Under the pieces are notes generated by a model. It was not told the origin of the DNA and ran no database searches. It was given only the letters and a program-made list of their open reading frames with translations. The translations under genes and the position numbers were made by a program. Below, in pieces: positions 28,058-37,149 of a stretch of DNA of 64,000 nucleotides. Origin of the DNA: DASRDU01 sp035560235 (GTDB taxonomy: Bacteria; Acidobacteriota; Blastocatellia; RBC074). Numbering within the stretch: the first letter of the stretch is position 1; each line of letters begins with the position of its first letter. The DNA is taken from the NCBI GenBank assembly GCA_035560235.1, contig DATMAG010000065.1, positions 105,443 to 169,442 on the forward strand, in the 5' to 3' direction.

Positions 28058-31000
28058 CGAGTCTCAATCCGATTTCAGTTGTTGCGGGCGGGCCGGGCTT
28101 CAGGATTACTGCGACCGGCGCGAATTTCACTTCCGGCTCGGTGCTGCGGTGGAACGGATCGAACCGCGCGACAACCGTGCTGTCGTCAACGCAGCTGACT
28201 GCGACAATCCCGGCGACCGATACGGCTGCGCCGGGTACGGCAGCAGTGACTGTTTTCACTCCTGTGGCGACGGGCGCGACGGATGGCGGCACCTCGAATG
28301 CGCTGAGCTTCAGCATCACTGCAGCTCCCAATCCGGTTCCGGCGCTGACAGGTCTCAATCCGAATCCGGTCAATGCGGGCAGCCCGGGCTTTACGCTCAC
28401 GGTGAATGGCAGCAGTTTCATCAGCACTTCAGTCGTGCAGTTCAACGGGACTCCGCGCCCGATGACATTTATTTCAGCCACTCAGTTGCAGGCTCGGTTT
28501 TCCGCCGCTGATATTGCGGTGGCAGGCACTGGCAGCGTCACGGTTGTCAATGCGGCTCCGGGCGGCGGGACATCGAACGCGCTGACGCTGACGATCAGCG
28601 CGGTTCCCAATCCGGTTCCGACGCTCAGCAGCGTTAGTCCGCAGGCGGTCATCGCCGGAAGCGCAGGCTTCGGGCTGATGCTCAGCGGCGCGAACTTCTT
28701 CAGCGGCTCAGTCGCGCGCTGGAACGGAGCGAATCGCGCGACGACCTTCATTTCAGCCACTCAGCTGATGGCGACAATTCCGGCTTCAGATGTAACCACT
28801 GCCGGCACGGCCAGCCTGACTGTTTTCAATCCCGCGCCGGGCGGCGGAACCTCGCAGGCAGTGAGCGTCAGCATCAACAATCCCGCGCCGGTGATTATGA
28901 GTCTCTTTCCGACTTCAGTCGTCGCGGGCAGTTCATCATTCACGCTGAATGCAACCGGCAGCGGCTTTGCGCCTGCGTCGGTGGCGCTGTGGAACGGAGC
29001 GCCGCGTCAGACAACTTACCTCAGCCGGACGCAACTGGTGGCGGCGATTCCGGCAGGCGATGTGCTGACTGTCGGCAGCGCAAACATTTCCGTCACGACT
29101 CCGGCTCCGGGCGGCGGCAATTCAACAGCGATTGCGTTCAGCATCATTCCTCAGCCGCTGCCACCGCCTGTCCTCACGAGCGTTCAGGCGAGCGCAGTCA
29201 CTCAGGGAGCGCGCCAGGTCAGACTGACAATCGTGGGTGCGAACTTCAGGCCCGGCGTCCGCGTCGTGATCGGACAAACGACCGCGAATCCGGCGCTCGC
29301 GCCCGCCGCTGACATCGTGGTCGAAAGCGTCAGCCGCATCAGCGACACGACGCTGATCGCCGTCATCAGCGCCGGCAGTCAGGCATCGCTCAATGTGCGC
29401 GCCGTTGATGTCGTCAATTCTGGCAACAGCAGCACCGGTCAGCGCGGATCGAACACGACGCAGCCGCTGCGGGTGCAGCAGTCATCATCGCTCGGCGCGC
29501 CGCTTCAGGTGCTGAGCCTCGTCATCACGCATCCGCGCCGGGGAACGGTCATCGCGCAGGGCGATCAGATTTCAGCCGAAGCGATCCTTGCAGGCGCAGG
29601 CACAGGCACGATCACAGGTCAGTGGCTGTGGGATGGCGCTGTCATCGAACAGTTTGCGCTCAACCTGACCGGCGGCGAACGCGTGACGCTGAGGACCACG
29701 CGCGGACTGCCGACGATCTTTCTCGGCCCGCATACGCTGGAACTGCGCATCACTTATCCGAACCTGATGCAGACTCCGCCCATCAGCATCCTCGTCAATC
29801 CAGGCAACTGGAAGCTGATGCGACTGCTTGCTCCGGGTTCCGGCGCAGGCTTTACCCCCGGGAAGCCGCCGCTGCTGCGCTGGACCATCGTGCCCGGCGC
29901 AGCGAAATATCAGGTCGGGTTTTCACCCGAACCTTTCCTTCGCAGGGTCAGGCAGTGGCACGACGTTAGTGACACCGAGTGGCAGGTGCCTGAACAAATC
30001 TGGAGCGCACTGCCTGAAGGCGATCTGTTCTGGACTGTGCGCGCCATCGAATCATCGGGCGAGCCGCGTGTGCCGGCGCTGCTGCGCCGCATTCATCGCG
30101 CTGGCAGCGGCGCGCTCGAACCAGTGGCGAATGAACTCAGCCGCACGGCTTCAGGCAGCCTGCAGCTTCAGTGGCAGGGCCTCAGGTCGCGCGCGATTTA
30201 CCGGCTTTCGATCAGCCGCGATCCTGATGGCCAGGATGTGATTCGCCGTTTTCTGGTCGCTGAAGCGCGTGCTGATCTGCGTTCGATTCAGAACCGCTTT
30301 CATTCCGGCGAGACATACTTCTGGCGCGTCGAAGCCTTTTCGCCAGGCGGTCGTTTCATCCTGAGCGGCGCTCCGCAGAGCTTCAACCCGCCGCCCGCGC
30401 GCGTTTCCGGCGAAAGCAGGCGCGACAAAAACAGGCCCGTTGAAATCGCCTCGCTCGTCCTGCCGCCGCTGCCTGCCGGTTTCGGCGCTGAAGAAGAGGT
30501 TCCGCCTGAGCTGATCGCCCGCGCGCCAGGGCCGGATGTGATCGTGACCGAGGCGCGCCCGCCGATCAGCGTCGAATTCAAAAACCGGATTGCGGCGGCT
30601 GACGTGCTGATGCTGATTGATGAAACCGATGTCACGGCTCTGTCACAGATCACCGAAAGCCGGGTCAGCTTCAGACCTGTCATCCCGCTCGAGAACGGCG
30701 CGCATCAGATCAGCGTCGGCCTCGGCAGTGAATCGGTCGGCTGGCGCTTCAGCGTGATGAGCGCGGCAGCGAATGAACCGCCGTCAGAAACCGGCGCGCC
30801 CGGCACCGATGCTGAAAGCGAAACGGCGAAAGCCACCGGCGCAGCCTCGCCTTCGGGCAGTGCGACAGGCGAAGCTTCAGCGCAGGCAGGCGCAGCGAGC
30901 GACGGCAATCAGTTTCACGCTGAATCGGGTTCCACCACGCAATGGGTATCGGGTCAGGAGCAGGACACGAATGTGATTACGCTGGCCGCGCAGGGCGGTT

Positions 31001-31434
31001 ACAACCTCGGCAACTGGCGGCTGGAACTCAACGGCACCGGCACGATCAATTCGATCCTCGGCCCGCAGCCGCAGCACGTCAACGGGCAGTTCAATGATTA
31101 TGTCTTTCATCTTTCGCACACGCAGGAAAAATGGATCGGGGATCTGAAATTCGGCGTCATCGTTCCCGATCTGTTCACGAATGCCGAGTTCATTACGACA
31201 GCCTTTCCGCGCCAGGCCGTTCAGGCCGCATTTGGCACGCCCGCAGGCAGGTTCTCGTTTTTTCGAAACATCAATGACAAGGGCCAGGGCGAAGGCCTCA
31301 GCCTGGGTTATCGCCAGGAACTGACCGGCGCAGGTTACGATGCGCCGCTTGTCGGCAACAGCGACCGCATCAGATTTCGCCTGATGTGGCTGAGCGCGCG
31401 ATGTCGGCGGGCTGCCGATGAAGATCGGGTTTGA
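28051..31434 (+). CDS. IPT/TIG beta-barrel protein, fragment 2 (TIG repeats, linker, start of barrel)
   Basis: The frame is open from a GTG at 28051, but this is unlikely to be a real start because the frame continues the TIG array of fragment 1. It contains four more IPT/TIG repeats (each with GxxFTLxxxGxxF and WNG), then a fifth divergent one. Fibronectin-like segments follow (PPLLRWTIVPGAAKYQVGFSP; GSLQLQWQGLRSRAIYRLSI; TYFWRVEAFSPGG). After a low-complexity Ala/Ser/Glu linker, beta-barrel-type strands begin (NVITLAAQGGYNLGNWRLELNGTG). It ends in an out-of-frame tail (CRRAADEDRV). Confidence 0.7.
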   Translation: MLTSLNPISVVAGGPGFRITATGANFTSGSVLRWNGSNRATTVLSSTQLTATIPATDTAAPGTAAVTVFTPVATGATDGGTSNALSFSITAAPNPVPALTGLNPNPVNAGSPGFTLTVNGSSFISTSVVQFNGTPRPMTFISATQLQARFSAADIAVAGTGSVTVVNAAPGGGTSNALTLTISAVPNPVPTLSSVSPQAVIAGSAGFGLMLSGANFFSGSVARWNGANRATTFISATQLMATIPASDVTTAGTASLTVFNPAPGGGTSQAVSVSINNPAPVIMSLFPTSVVAGSSSFTLNATGSGFAPASVALWNGAPRQTTYLSRTQLVAAIPAGDVLTVGSANISVTTPAPGGGNSTAIAFSIIPQPLPPPVLTSVQASAVTQGARQVRLTIVGANFRPGVRVVIGQTTANPALAPAADIVVESVSRISDTTLIAVISAGSQASLNVRAVDVVNSGNSSTGQRGSNTTQPLRVQQSSSLGAPLQVLSLVITHPRRGTVIAQGDQISAEAILAGAGTGTITGQWLWDGAVIEQFALNLTGGERVTLRTTRGLPTIFLGPHTLELRITYPNLMQTPPISILVNPGNWKLMRLLAPGSGAGFTPGKPPLLRWTIVPGAAKYQVGFSPEPFLRRVRQWHDVSDTEWQVPEQIWSALPEGDLFWTVRAIESSGEPRVPALLRRIHRAGSGALEPVANELSRTASGSLQLQWQGLRSRAIYRLSISRDPDGQDVIRRFLVAEARADLRSIQNRFHSGETYFWRVEAFSPGGRFILSGAPQSFNPPPARVSGESRRDKNRPVEIASLVLPPLPAGFGAEEEVPPELIARAPGPDVIVTEARPPISVEFKNRIAAADVLMLIDETDVTALSQITESRVSFRPVIPLENGAHQISVGLGSESVGWRFSVMSAAANEPPSETGAPGTDAESETAKATGAASPSGSATGEASAQAGAASDGNQFHAESGSTTQWVSGQEQDTNVITLAAQGGYNLGNWRLELNGTGTINSILGPQPQHVNGQFNDYVFHLSHTQEKWIGDLKFGVIVPDLFTNAEFITTAFPRQAVQAAFGTPAGRFSFFRNINDKGQGEGLSLGYRQELTGAGYDAPLVGNSDRIRFRLMWLSARCRRAADEDRV

Positions 31435-32509
31435 TGCCGCGGGCAATCCCGAACAGGTGATGGACACCCTGGCGCAACCGCGTGCGGGCGATGCCTTCGG
31501 CGCGCTGATGATTGTCAGACTCGGTCAGCAGTGGGTGTGGACTTCTGAATACTCGGTTGCGTCGAACAACCTGAACCGACTGTCGGCTGAATCAGCGCGC
31601 CGGTCCGGTCGCGCGTGGCGCACGAACCTGACGGGAATGTGGCGCGGTTTCAATGTCAACGCGACCTTTCGCGATGTCTCGCCGAATTTCGCTTCACCGG
31701 CCAGCGCTTCACTCGCGCAGTCCGGCACGAGCGACCGGCGCGGAGTTGACGCGGCAGTGTCGCGTGACACGAGGCTCGGCAGCTTCAATCTCACGTATCA
31801 GTTTCTCGAAAGCGATTTCCGTCTGACCGACAAGGCGCATCTCGCGCTGCACAACTTCAATTTCAACTGGACGAAGAATCTCACCCGAAGCACGATGCTG
31901 ACCATCGGCGGCAATGAAACGCGCACGCTGACGGCGAATCGCGACAATCCGCTCATCACTGAAGGCAGGGCCGATCAGCGGCGCATCGGTTTTACGACTT
32001 CAATCACGCAGACAGTCAAAACCCTGATGCTGACTGTCGGCGGCTCGCGCAACTGGTTTCGTGATCGCCTCAACGACAAGGCCGGCAACATCGTTTCGGC
32101 GCTGACACTCAGCGGCGTCTGGAACGCGCGCACGTGGTTTCAGCTCAACTCGAATGTCAGCCTCAACTGGACGGCGGGCGAAAAGTTCAGTGTCGGCGGC
32201 TCGCGCATCATTACGGTTTACCTTCAGCCGAACTTCATCTGGCCGCGTGCCGGAATAACCGTGACGCCGCTCATCACCCTGAATCAGATGACGAACCTGC
32301 TCGGTTCCGGCGTGCTGACGGCGGACACGCTGATGACGCAATCCGGCGGGCGCGTGTCGTGGCAGCTGCCGGGCAGGCTGAGATTCAGCACTTTTTCGTT
32401 TGAAGGCAGCCTGACGCGAACGCGTGACGGGCTGCACGGCACAACGATTCTGACTCCGCGCCTGCTCTTTCTGTGGACGCTGGTCAGGGCAGGCAACAGG
32501 ACAGAGTGA
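31418..32509 (+). CDS. IPT/TIG beta-barrel protein, fragment 3 (C-terminal barrel)
   Basis: 363 residues rich in alternating amphipathic strands (FNLTYQFLESDFRL, NFNFNWTKNLTRSTMLTIGG, TFQ-like strands to the end), resembling an outer-membrane beta-barrel. The frame upstream of its ATG reads DVGGLPMKIGFDAAGN and joins naturally to LMWLSAR of fragment 2 if one base is restored near 31393-31401. The whole gene would encode roughly 1,610 residues. A surface-exposed TIG stalk on an outer-membrane barrel is the likely architecture. Confidence 0.65.
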   Translation: MKIGFDAAGNPEQVMDTLAQPRAGDAFGALMIVRLGQQWVWTSEYSVASNNLNRLSAESARRSGRAWRTNLTGMWRGFNVNATFRDVSPNFASPASASLAQSGTSDRRGVDAAVSRDTRLGSFNLTYQFLESDFRLTDKAHLALHNFNFNWTKNLTRSTMLTIGGNETRTLTANRDNPLITEGRADQRRIGFTTSITQTVKTLMLTVGGSRNWFRDRLNDKAGNIVSALTLSGVWNARTWFQLNSNVSLNWTAGEKFSVGGSRIITVYLQPNFIWPRAGITVTPLITLNQMTNLLGSGVLTADTLMTQSGGRVSWQLPGRLRFSTFSFEGSLTRTRDGLHGTTILTPRLLFLWTLVRAGNRTE

Positions 32510-32889
32510 GAGAATGCCCGGACAGTTACGTTGCGAGGATTCATCACCAATCCGTCACCGGAATCTCATGAATGAAGGTCGCACGCCGAAGATAATGCGA
32601 ATCGTTCGCCGCTTATTGAACTTCGGAGAGTGCAGCAATCAGCCGCTTCCGGCTGCAGGGATGCCGGGCGGCACAGCGTGGGCAGCAATGGCGGAATCGC
32701 CGGGCAGCGTTCCGTCGTCCTGCCCGCGCAGGCTGCTCAGGACTGGGACGGGGAGCTTCACGACGGGCGAGTGAGAGGGGAACTCACCGCTTCAGTCGTG
32801 AAGTCTTGCCAGTCCTGAGTGGCCGCAAACAGCCAGAGCGCAGATCAGCCCTGATCCTTCGCGCTCTGTTTCACCGGAAGGAGAGAGTC
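32510..32889. other. Intergenic stretch with an 11-bp repeat cluster
   Basis: 380 bp between the barrel fragment and the DUF4214 gene. It holds the TCACC repeat copy at 32544-32576. Short open frames here have no ribosome-binding site or family resemblance. Confidence 0.45.
32544..32576. promoter_or_regulatory. Second 11-bp-period direct-repeat cluster
   Basis: TCACC at 32544 and 32555 and TCATG at 32566 have exact 11-bp spacing. The block matches 25 of 31 positions of the array at 27349-27379, including the terminal CTCATGAA. It lies 35 bp after the barrel gene and about 310 bp before the DUF4214 gene, and may be an operator for the latter. Confidence 0.55.
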
Positions 32890-33777
32890 ATGACCGGCAG
32901 CAATCACATCCTCGCAGCGGCCCCGCTGACGAGCGAAATCATTTCACCAGCGACCTGGCGGCCTGAGCTGCACGCTGTCAGAAAAATTCAGAAGCTGTCA
33001 GCCCCGGCAGTCGGCGGGGCTTTTTCACCCGTTTCATCCGGGCCGCTGCCTGACCGCCGGTCGTCAACCGGTCGCCGGATGGAGAAGGCCTTCATCGTCA
33101 CTGATGAGGTGGTTACGCCGCTGCATTCCCGGTCGGAGCGATGTTGTGGGCTGCTGCCCAACGCTGCCGCTGTGCTGGCGCAGACGTGGTGCGGTTTTCT
33201 GCTCAGGCTCGGCCTCGATCTGACCGGCGCGCCGATGAATGCGAGCGAGCTGCGGTATTACACGCTTCTGCTCGGCAACGGGGCGAAACGCACAGAGGTG
33301 GTTGAAATGCTCACCGGCAGTCAGGCTCACCGCCTCGGCGTGGGACGCAGCACTTACGCGTCACTGCTCGGTCGCGAGCCTGAGCCTGCTGAATCCTGCC
33401 GGTTGATTCAGGCGATGAAATCCGGCCTCAGACACGAACAGCTCGTCAGGTGGCTGGCCGGTTCGGAGGAATATTTCGCGCTGGCCGGGCGGGATGAAGC
33501 GAAGTTTCTCGATCGTCTTTACTGCGATCTGCTCGGACGCAGGCCGCTGACTTCAGAGCAGGTTTATTTTTTGCGCCTGCTGACGAGCGGCGCTGAACGC
33601 AGCGAGGTGGCGGGAATCCTGATCAGCAGCGCGGAATATCGTCAGCAGGTCGTGCGCGATTGTTATCAGCAGCTTCTCAATCGGCTGCCTGAGGAGGAAG
33701 AACTCAGGCAGCTCACCGGACTGCTGAAATCCGGCCTGACATATGAAACGATCCTGACGCGCCTGCCTCACAAATAA
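32890..33777 (+). CDS. DUF4214 repeat protein
   Basis: 295 residues from ATG 32890, selected because AAGGAGAG precedes it; the frame extends 84 nt upstream without support. The C-terminal 200 residues hold about three DUF4214-like helical units (FLDRLYCDLLGRRPLTSEQ, VVRDCYQQLLNRLPEEEE, with SSAEYRQQ and GSEEYFALAGR). DUF4214 repeats are usually found in secreted or S-layer-type proteins, but no signal peptide is seen here. The N-terminal 90 residues are unrecognised. Confidence 0.7.
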   Translation: MTGSNHILAAAPLTSEIISPATWRPELHAVRKIQKLSAPAVGGAFSPVSSGPLPDRRSSTGRRMEKAFIVTDEVVTPLHSRSERCCGLLPNAAAVLAQTWCGFLLRLGLDLTGAPMNASELRYYTLLLGNGAKRTEVVEMLTGSQAHRLGVGRSTYASLLGREPEPAESCRLIQAMKSGLRHEQLVRWLAGSEEYFALAGRDEAKFLDRLYCDLLGRRPLTSEQVYFLRLLTSGAERSEVAGILISSAEYRQQVVRDCYQQLLNRLPEEEELRQLTGLLKSGLTYETILTRLPHK

Positions 33778-33808
33778 ATGACCAGCCACAACCAAAGGGA
33801 GAAACACG

Positions 33809-34342
33809 ATGAACTTCAGAAAGCTTTTCACATTTGCGATGACGACGACTCTGGCGGCTGGCGCCGTACTCAGCACCTCCGCGCAGCAGCCGCGCCGGTC
33901 CCGGCCCGGCGCGCAGGGGACGGTGGTGCAGCAGCTTCCGCCCGACAAGATCAAGGTGCTGCCCGATATCGAAGTGAAGATCGAGGCTTCCGAGAATGCC
34001 AGCATGACTCCGCTCCTCAACAATGGCTCCAGCCTGCCGGTTCAGGGAGCGAAGATCTACGTGCGCTTCACCATCAAAAACACTGGAGCAGTCAAGGCTG
34101 AGAACTTCACTTACAAGATGGTGATCGAACGTGATGGCCTGAAGGTCTACGATCCGGCGGCAGCAAAGCTGACGCTCAATGCGAATGAGACGAAGACCTT
34201 CCCGCCGGTCGAGGTCTCACTGCCGGGCCACACCAACGTTGTGGATGCCCGCATCCTGGCTGACATTGGCAACCTCGTTCAGGAGAAGAATGAGCAGAAC
34301 AACAAGGCGACCTTCAAATTCACGGGCCAGGTGCTGCACTGA
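33809..34342 (+). CDS. Secreted CARDB-like adhesion-type protein
   Basis: 177 residues with a signal peptide (FTFAMTTTLAAGAVLSTSAQ) and a single CARDB-like beta-sandwich (VRFTIKNTGAVKAENFTYKMVIERDG ... VVDARILADIGNLVQEKNEQNNKATF). AAGGGAGA lies upstream. It is probably a periplasmic or surface accessory protein. It lies 31 bp after the DUF4214 gene, in the same direction, and ends at a strong terminator. Confidence 0.75.
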   Translation: MNFRKLFTFAMTTTLAAGAVLSTSAQQPRRSRPGAQGTVVQQLPPDKIKVLPDIEVKIEASENASMTPLLNNGSSLPVQGAKIYVRFTIKNTGAVKAENFTYKMVIERDGLKVYDPAAAKLTLNANETKTFPPVEVSLPGHTNVVDARILADIGNLVQEKNEQNNKATFKFTGQVLH

Positions 34343-34386
34343 GCCGCAGCCTGCCTGACCTGACTCGCGGGCTTCAGCCCCCCGGA

Positions 34387-34426
34387 TCACCCCACCGCGC
34401 GTGTGCGCGCGGTGGGGTGATTTCTT
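34387..34426 (+). terminator. Intrinsic terminator after the CARDB-like gene
   Basis: A perfect 15-bp stem (TCACCCCACCGCGCG with 34406-34420) and TGTG loop are followed by TTTCTTT. This closes the plus-strand block that starts at the repeat array near 27.3 kb. Confidence 0.9.
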
Positions 34427-34593
34427 TCTGGTGCGTACAGTCAGCCGGTTGAAGTAATGCTACAATCCGCCCCGGCAGTTTCCCCCTTCACACAGTTTCG
34501 GATCGGTACAACGAAAGGAAGCGCGACCAACATCTGAAGGGCGGCAAACGACCGCCAGTGGTCACCTGACCGGAGCGACAGAAGGAGGACACG

Positions 34594-35217
34594 ATGGACT
34601 GGCTGACAACTCTGGGAATGGCGATGGGTTCGGCCTGGCTTTCAGGCATCAATCTGTATGCGACTGTGCTGACGCTCGGTCTGCTGCAGCGTTTTTCAGG
34701 CATTCACCTGCCGGGCCAGATGGGCATTCTCGGTGAATGGTGGGTGATCGGCGTGGCCGGTGCGTTGTATCTGGTCGAATTCGTCGCCGATAAGATCCCG
34801 GCAGTGGATTCAGCCTGGGACGCGGTTCACACCTTCATCCGCGTGCCTGCCGGAGCGATTCTCGCGGCGGCAGCCTTTGCCGATGTCAGCCCGATGATCA
34901 GAGCGATTGCGCTGCTTGTCGGCGGCGGCGTGGCCCTGACCTCGCACGGCACGAAAGCTGCCACACGCCTCGCCGCCAACACCAGCCCTGAGCCGGTTTC
35001 AAATGTCGCCCTCAGCCTGACTGAAGATCTCGTGACCTTCGGTTCGACGATTCTGATGGTCTTTTACCCGGTCGCGATCCTGGTCGTGGTGATTATCTTC
35101 ATTGTCGTAGCGCTCTGGATTGTGCCGAAAATTCTGCGCGCGCTGCGCCGTCTGATTGCGCGAATGCGCGGTCTGTTCAGTTCACAGCCTGAAGCGACGG
35201 GCAGCGCCAGCCGGTGA
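34594..35217 (+). CDS. DUF4126 membrane protein
   Basis: 207 residues with several hydrophobic helices and the DUF4126 pattern (GINLYATVLTLGLLQRF, VEFVADKIPAVDSAWDAVHTFIRVPAGA, THGTKAATRLAANTSPEP-like). AGAAGGAGGA precedes the ATG after a roughly 130-nt leader. It is an inner-membrane protein; the family function is not established. The stop is 4 bp before the next gene, suggesting translational coupling. Confidence 0.85.
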   Translation: MDWLTTLGMAMGSAWLSGINLYATVLTLGLLQRFSGIHLPGQMGILGEWWVIGVAGALYLVEFVADKIPAVDSAWDAVHTFIRVPAGAILAAAAFADVSPMIRAIALLVGGGVALTSHGTKAATRLAANTSPEPVSNVALSLTEDLVTFGSTILMVFYPVAILVVVIIFIVVALWIVPKILRALRRLIARMRGLFSSQPEATGSASR

Positions 35218-35221
35218 CCTG

Positions 35222-35770
35222 ATGGTAGTCTTCAGAAAATTTCTGATCGCACTTTTTGTTTATTCGTCCCTGATGGCGCTGCCGGTTCAGGCGCAGCGCG
35301 GCGGCGATGCGCGCGCGGCGGTGCAGAGCTTTTTCAATCTGCTGAAGATGAAAAAGTATCAGGAGCTTTACGCTTTTCTGCCCCGCGAAATGCAGCAGCG
35401 CGTGACGCGCGAGCAGCTCGTGCAGATGCTCAAACGGCTCGACGATTTCATCACCATCGAGCGGATGGAGATCGGGCGCGTGCAGCAGCGCAGCATCGCC
35501 GGCAACAGTTTCGCGGTCATTGACACAACGCTTTACGGGCAGCTCAAACGCCCGCTGCAGTTGAATGGTGAGCCGGTCGAGGCCGGCAAGGTGATCGTGC
35601 AGCAGTATCTGTTCAGAGAGGACGGGCAGTGGAAGGTCGCCACTGCCGACGGCCACACCCGCGCACAGTTCCTCAAACGCTACCCTGAGTTCAGCAGGGG
35701 CTTTCAGTTCACTCAGCCGCAGTTCTTCCTCAGACAGAACGGTCAGTGGAAGGCTTTCAGCAGAAAGTGA
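35222..35770 (+). CDS. Secreted protein of unknown function
   Basis: 182 residues from ATG 35222; an upstream in-frame ATG lies inside the preceding gene. A signal peptide (FLIALFVYSSLMALPVQAQ) is followed by a mixed alpha/beta domain (AAVQSFFNLLKMKKYQELYAFLPREMQQRVTREQ, then VIVQQYLFREDGQWKVATADG). The pattern resembles NTF2-like or DUF3887-type periplasmic domains, but this is weak. It is paired with the DUF4126 gene. Confidence 0.65.
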   Translation: MVVFRKFLIALFVYSSLMALPVQAQRGGDARAAVQSFFNLLKMKKYQELYAFLPREMQQRVTREQLVQMLKRLDDFITIERMEIGRVQQRSIAGNSFAVIDTTLYGQLKRPLQLNGEPVEAGKVIVQQYLFREDGQWKVATADGHTRAQFLKRYPEFSRGFQFTQPQFFLRQNGQWKAFSRK

Positions 35771-35789
35771 CGACTGCCGCTTCAGCTTC

Positions 35790-36389
35790 TCACTTCATCC
35801 GGCTCATCGTCTGCTGCCAGGCCAGCGTGCGGCGCAGCACCGCGAGCCGTGCGCGTTCGCGTTCAGTAGTCAGCGCCTCAAGCTGCTCGACAATCGCCGC
35901 GAGAAGCTGAAACGCAAACGGCCCGGCGTGCGTCGTGATGTGCGAGTAGTAATGAATTTCGAGTCCGCCCGCCGCGTTGTGATGAAAGTCGCGCACCCCT
36001 TCAGCCGTCATCGTTTCAACTTCGGAATTGATCGGCAGCACTTCACGCGGCACGCTCTGAAACCGCTGCGGCGTTCCGCCGTTCGCCACCTGCCAGCCGA
36101 GCAGCAGAATGCCGACAAGCACGCCCTGTTCGTTCAGGTAATCGGGGCTGAAAACCGCGTTGTGTTCCGGCGGCGTTGAAAGGCGCGGGCCGTAATTGCC
36201 GTACTCAGGATTGATGAGCTGTGAATTGTAAATGACGCCGATGACCTGACTGCTGCCTGTCGTGACGCTGACAAACTGCCCGAACTGATAATCGGCGGGA
36301 GCGGGCGGCGCGGCGGTTTCGAGCGCATCGAGGACGCGGGCGACGTAATCAACGTGAGAGTGCGAGCTGATGATTCTGGCGATACGCAT
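35790..36389 (-). CDS. Hypothetical protein with HAS-barrel-like N-terminus
   Basis: 199 residues from ATG 36389, preferred because upstream codons are atypical. The first 90 residues (YQFGQFVSVTTGSSQVIGVIYNSQL) resemble the small beta-barrel found at the N-terminus of HerA-type and F1 ATPases. There is no Walker motif and no ATPase domain. The helical C-terminus (LLAAIVEQLEALTTERERARLAVLRR) may oligomerise. Function unknown. Confidence 0.55.
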   Translation of the reverse strand: MRIARIISSHSHVDYVARVLDALETAAPPAPADYQFGQFVSVTTGSSQVIGVIYNSQLINPEYGNYGPRLSTPPEHNAVFSPDYLNEQGVLVGILLLGWQVANGGTPQRFQSVPREVLPINSEVETMTAEGVRDFHHNAAGGLEIHYYSHITTHAGPFAFQLLAAIVEQLEALTTERERARLAVLRRTLAWQQTMSRMK

Positions 36390-36444
36390 GGCGCGGAATT
36401 TATCAGCCCGCCCGCGATCAGGCAATCAGCGCCGCGTGAAAATG

Positions 36445-36472
36445 AAAAGGGCAGCCGGATTCCGCTGCCCCT
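36445..36472 (-). terminator. Probable terminator of the CHRD/PEP-CTERM gene
   Basis: GGGCAGCCGGA (36449-36459) pairs with TCCGCTGCCC (36461-36470) with one bulge. On the minus strand the stem is followed by TTTTCATTTTC, 30-50 nt past the stop codon. Confidence 0.75.
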
Positions 36473-36501
36473 GAAAATCTGAGTATCAGGCGAGGGGATA
36501 G

Positions 36502-37032
36502 TTACTCAGGTTCATCTTTTCTGCGCCGTCTGACCATGGCGGCCAGTGAAAGCAGTCCTGTTCCGAGCAGCACGAGTGTGGCCGGTTCAGGAATGGCCGT
36601 GATGTTGCCCCGGATTTCCCCATTGGGAAAGGTCGAGCTGTGAACGTTGAAATACAACAATCCGGCGTTGAGCGCTGCAATCTGGCTGGCGCTTAAAGTG
36701 ACCGTCGTCGTAAACGAAGCTGAATTGGCTCCGCTGGCGAAGAGCCCGCCAAAATTGATAATCACCGGGCCATTGGCGCCAAACGTCGTCGGCTGGTGAA
36801 TATGCGCTGCGACCGCTCCGGAGGTAATGCCGGAGAAGGTGAGCGAGATGGTGGCCTGATTGCCGTTGAGGACAATCGTTCCGAAACCGGTGGCCGTTGA
36901 ACTGGTGGCTGGATTCTCCTGCGACCCGGTCAGAGTCGCGGTGAAAATAATCGGATCCGCCCTGGCCGGAACCGAAAGCATGGCTGCCATGAGGATGACC
37001 GCAGCAATGCCCAGTAGTCGGATGAACTTCAT
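36502..37032 (-). CDS. CHRD-domain protein with PEP-CTERM sorting signal
   Basis: 176 residues. A signal peptide (IAAVILMAAMLSVPARA) leads into a CHRD domain (FTATLTGSQENPATSSTATG ... AAHIHQPTTFGANGPVI ... LYFNVHSSTFPNGEIRG). The tail is a PEP-CTERM signal: IPEPATLVLLGTGLLSLAAM then RRRRK. PEP-CTERM proteins are processed by an exosortase and often anchored or released with exopolysaccharide. No exosortase gene is in this window. AAAGGAGTGG lies before the start and a sigma70-like promoter at 37150-37178. Confidence 0.88.
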   Translation of the reverse strand: MKFIRLLGIAAVILMAAMLSVPARADPIIFTATLTGSQENPATSSTATGFGTIVLNGNQATISLTFSGITSGAVAAHIHQPTTFGANGPVIINFGGLFASGANSASFTTTVTLSASQIAALNAGLLYFNVHSSTFPNGEIRGNITAIPEPATLVLLGTGLLSLAAMVRRRRKDEPE

Positions 37033-37149
37033 TGGACACCACTCCTTTCAATCAGAGCCTGCCTGAAGGAGGCCGCCCCAATGGTATTGCTACCGATTCG
37101 GTGTTACTGCTTGTGATGCTGATTTGCTGGATTTTCTGCCGGTGCGCAT

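Noticed and set aside
32514..32774. 86-codon plus-strand frame between the barrel and DUF4214 genes
   Set aside because: No ribosome-binding site, low-complexity content, and it covers the 11-bp repeat cluster.
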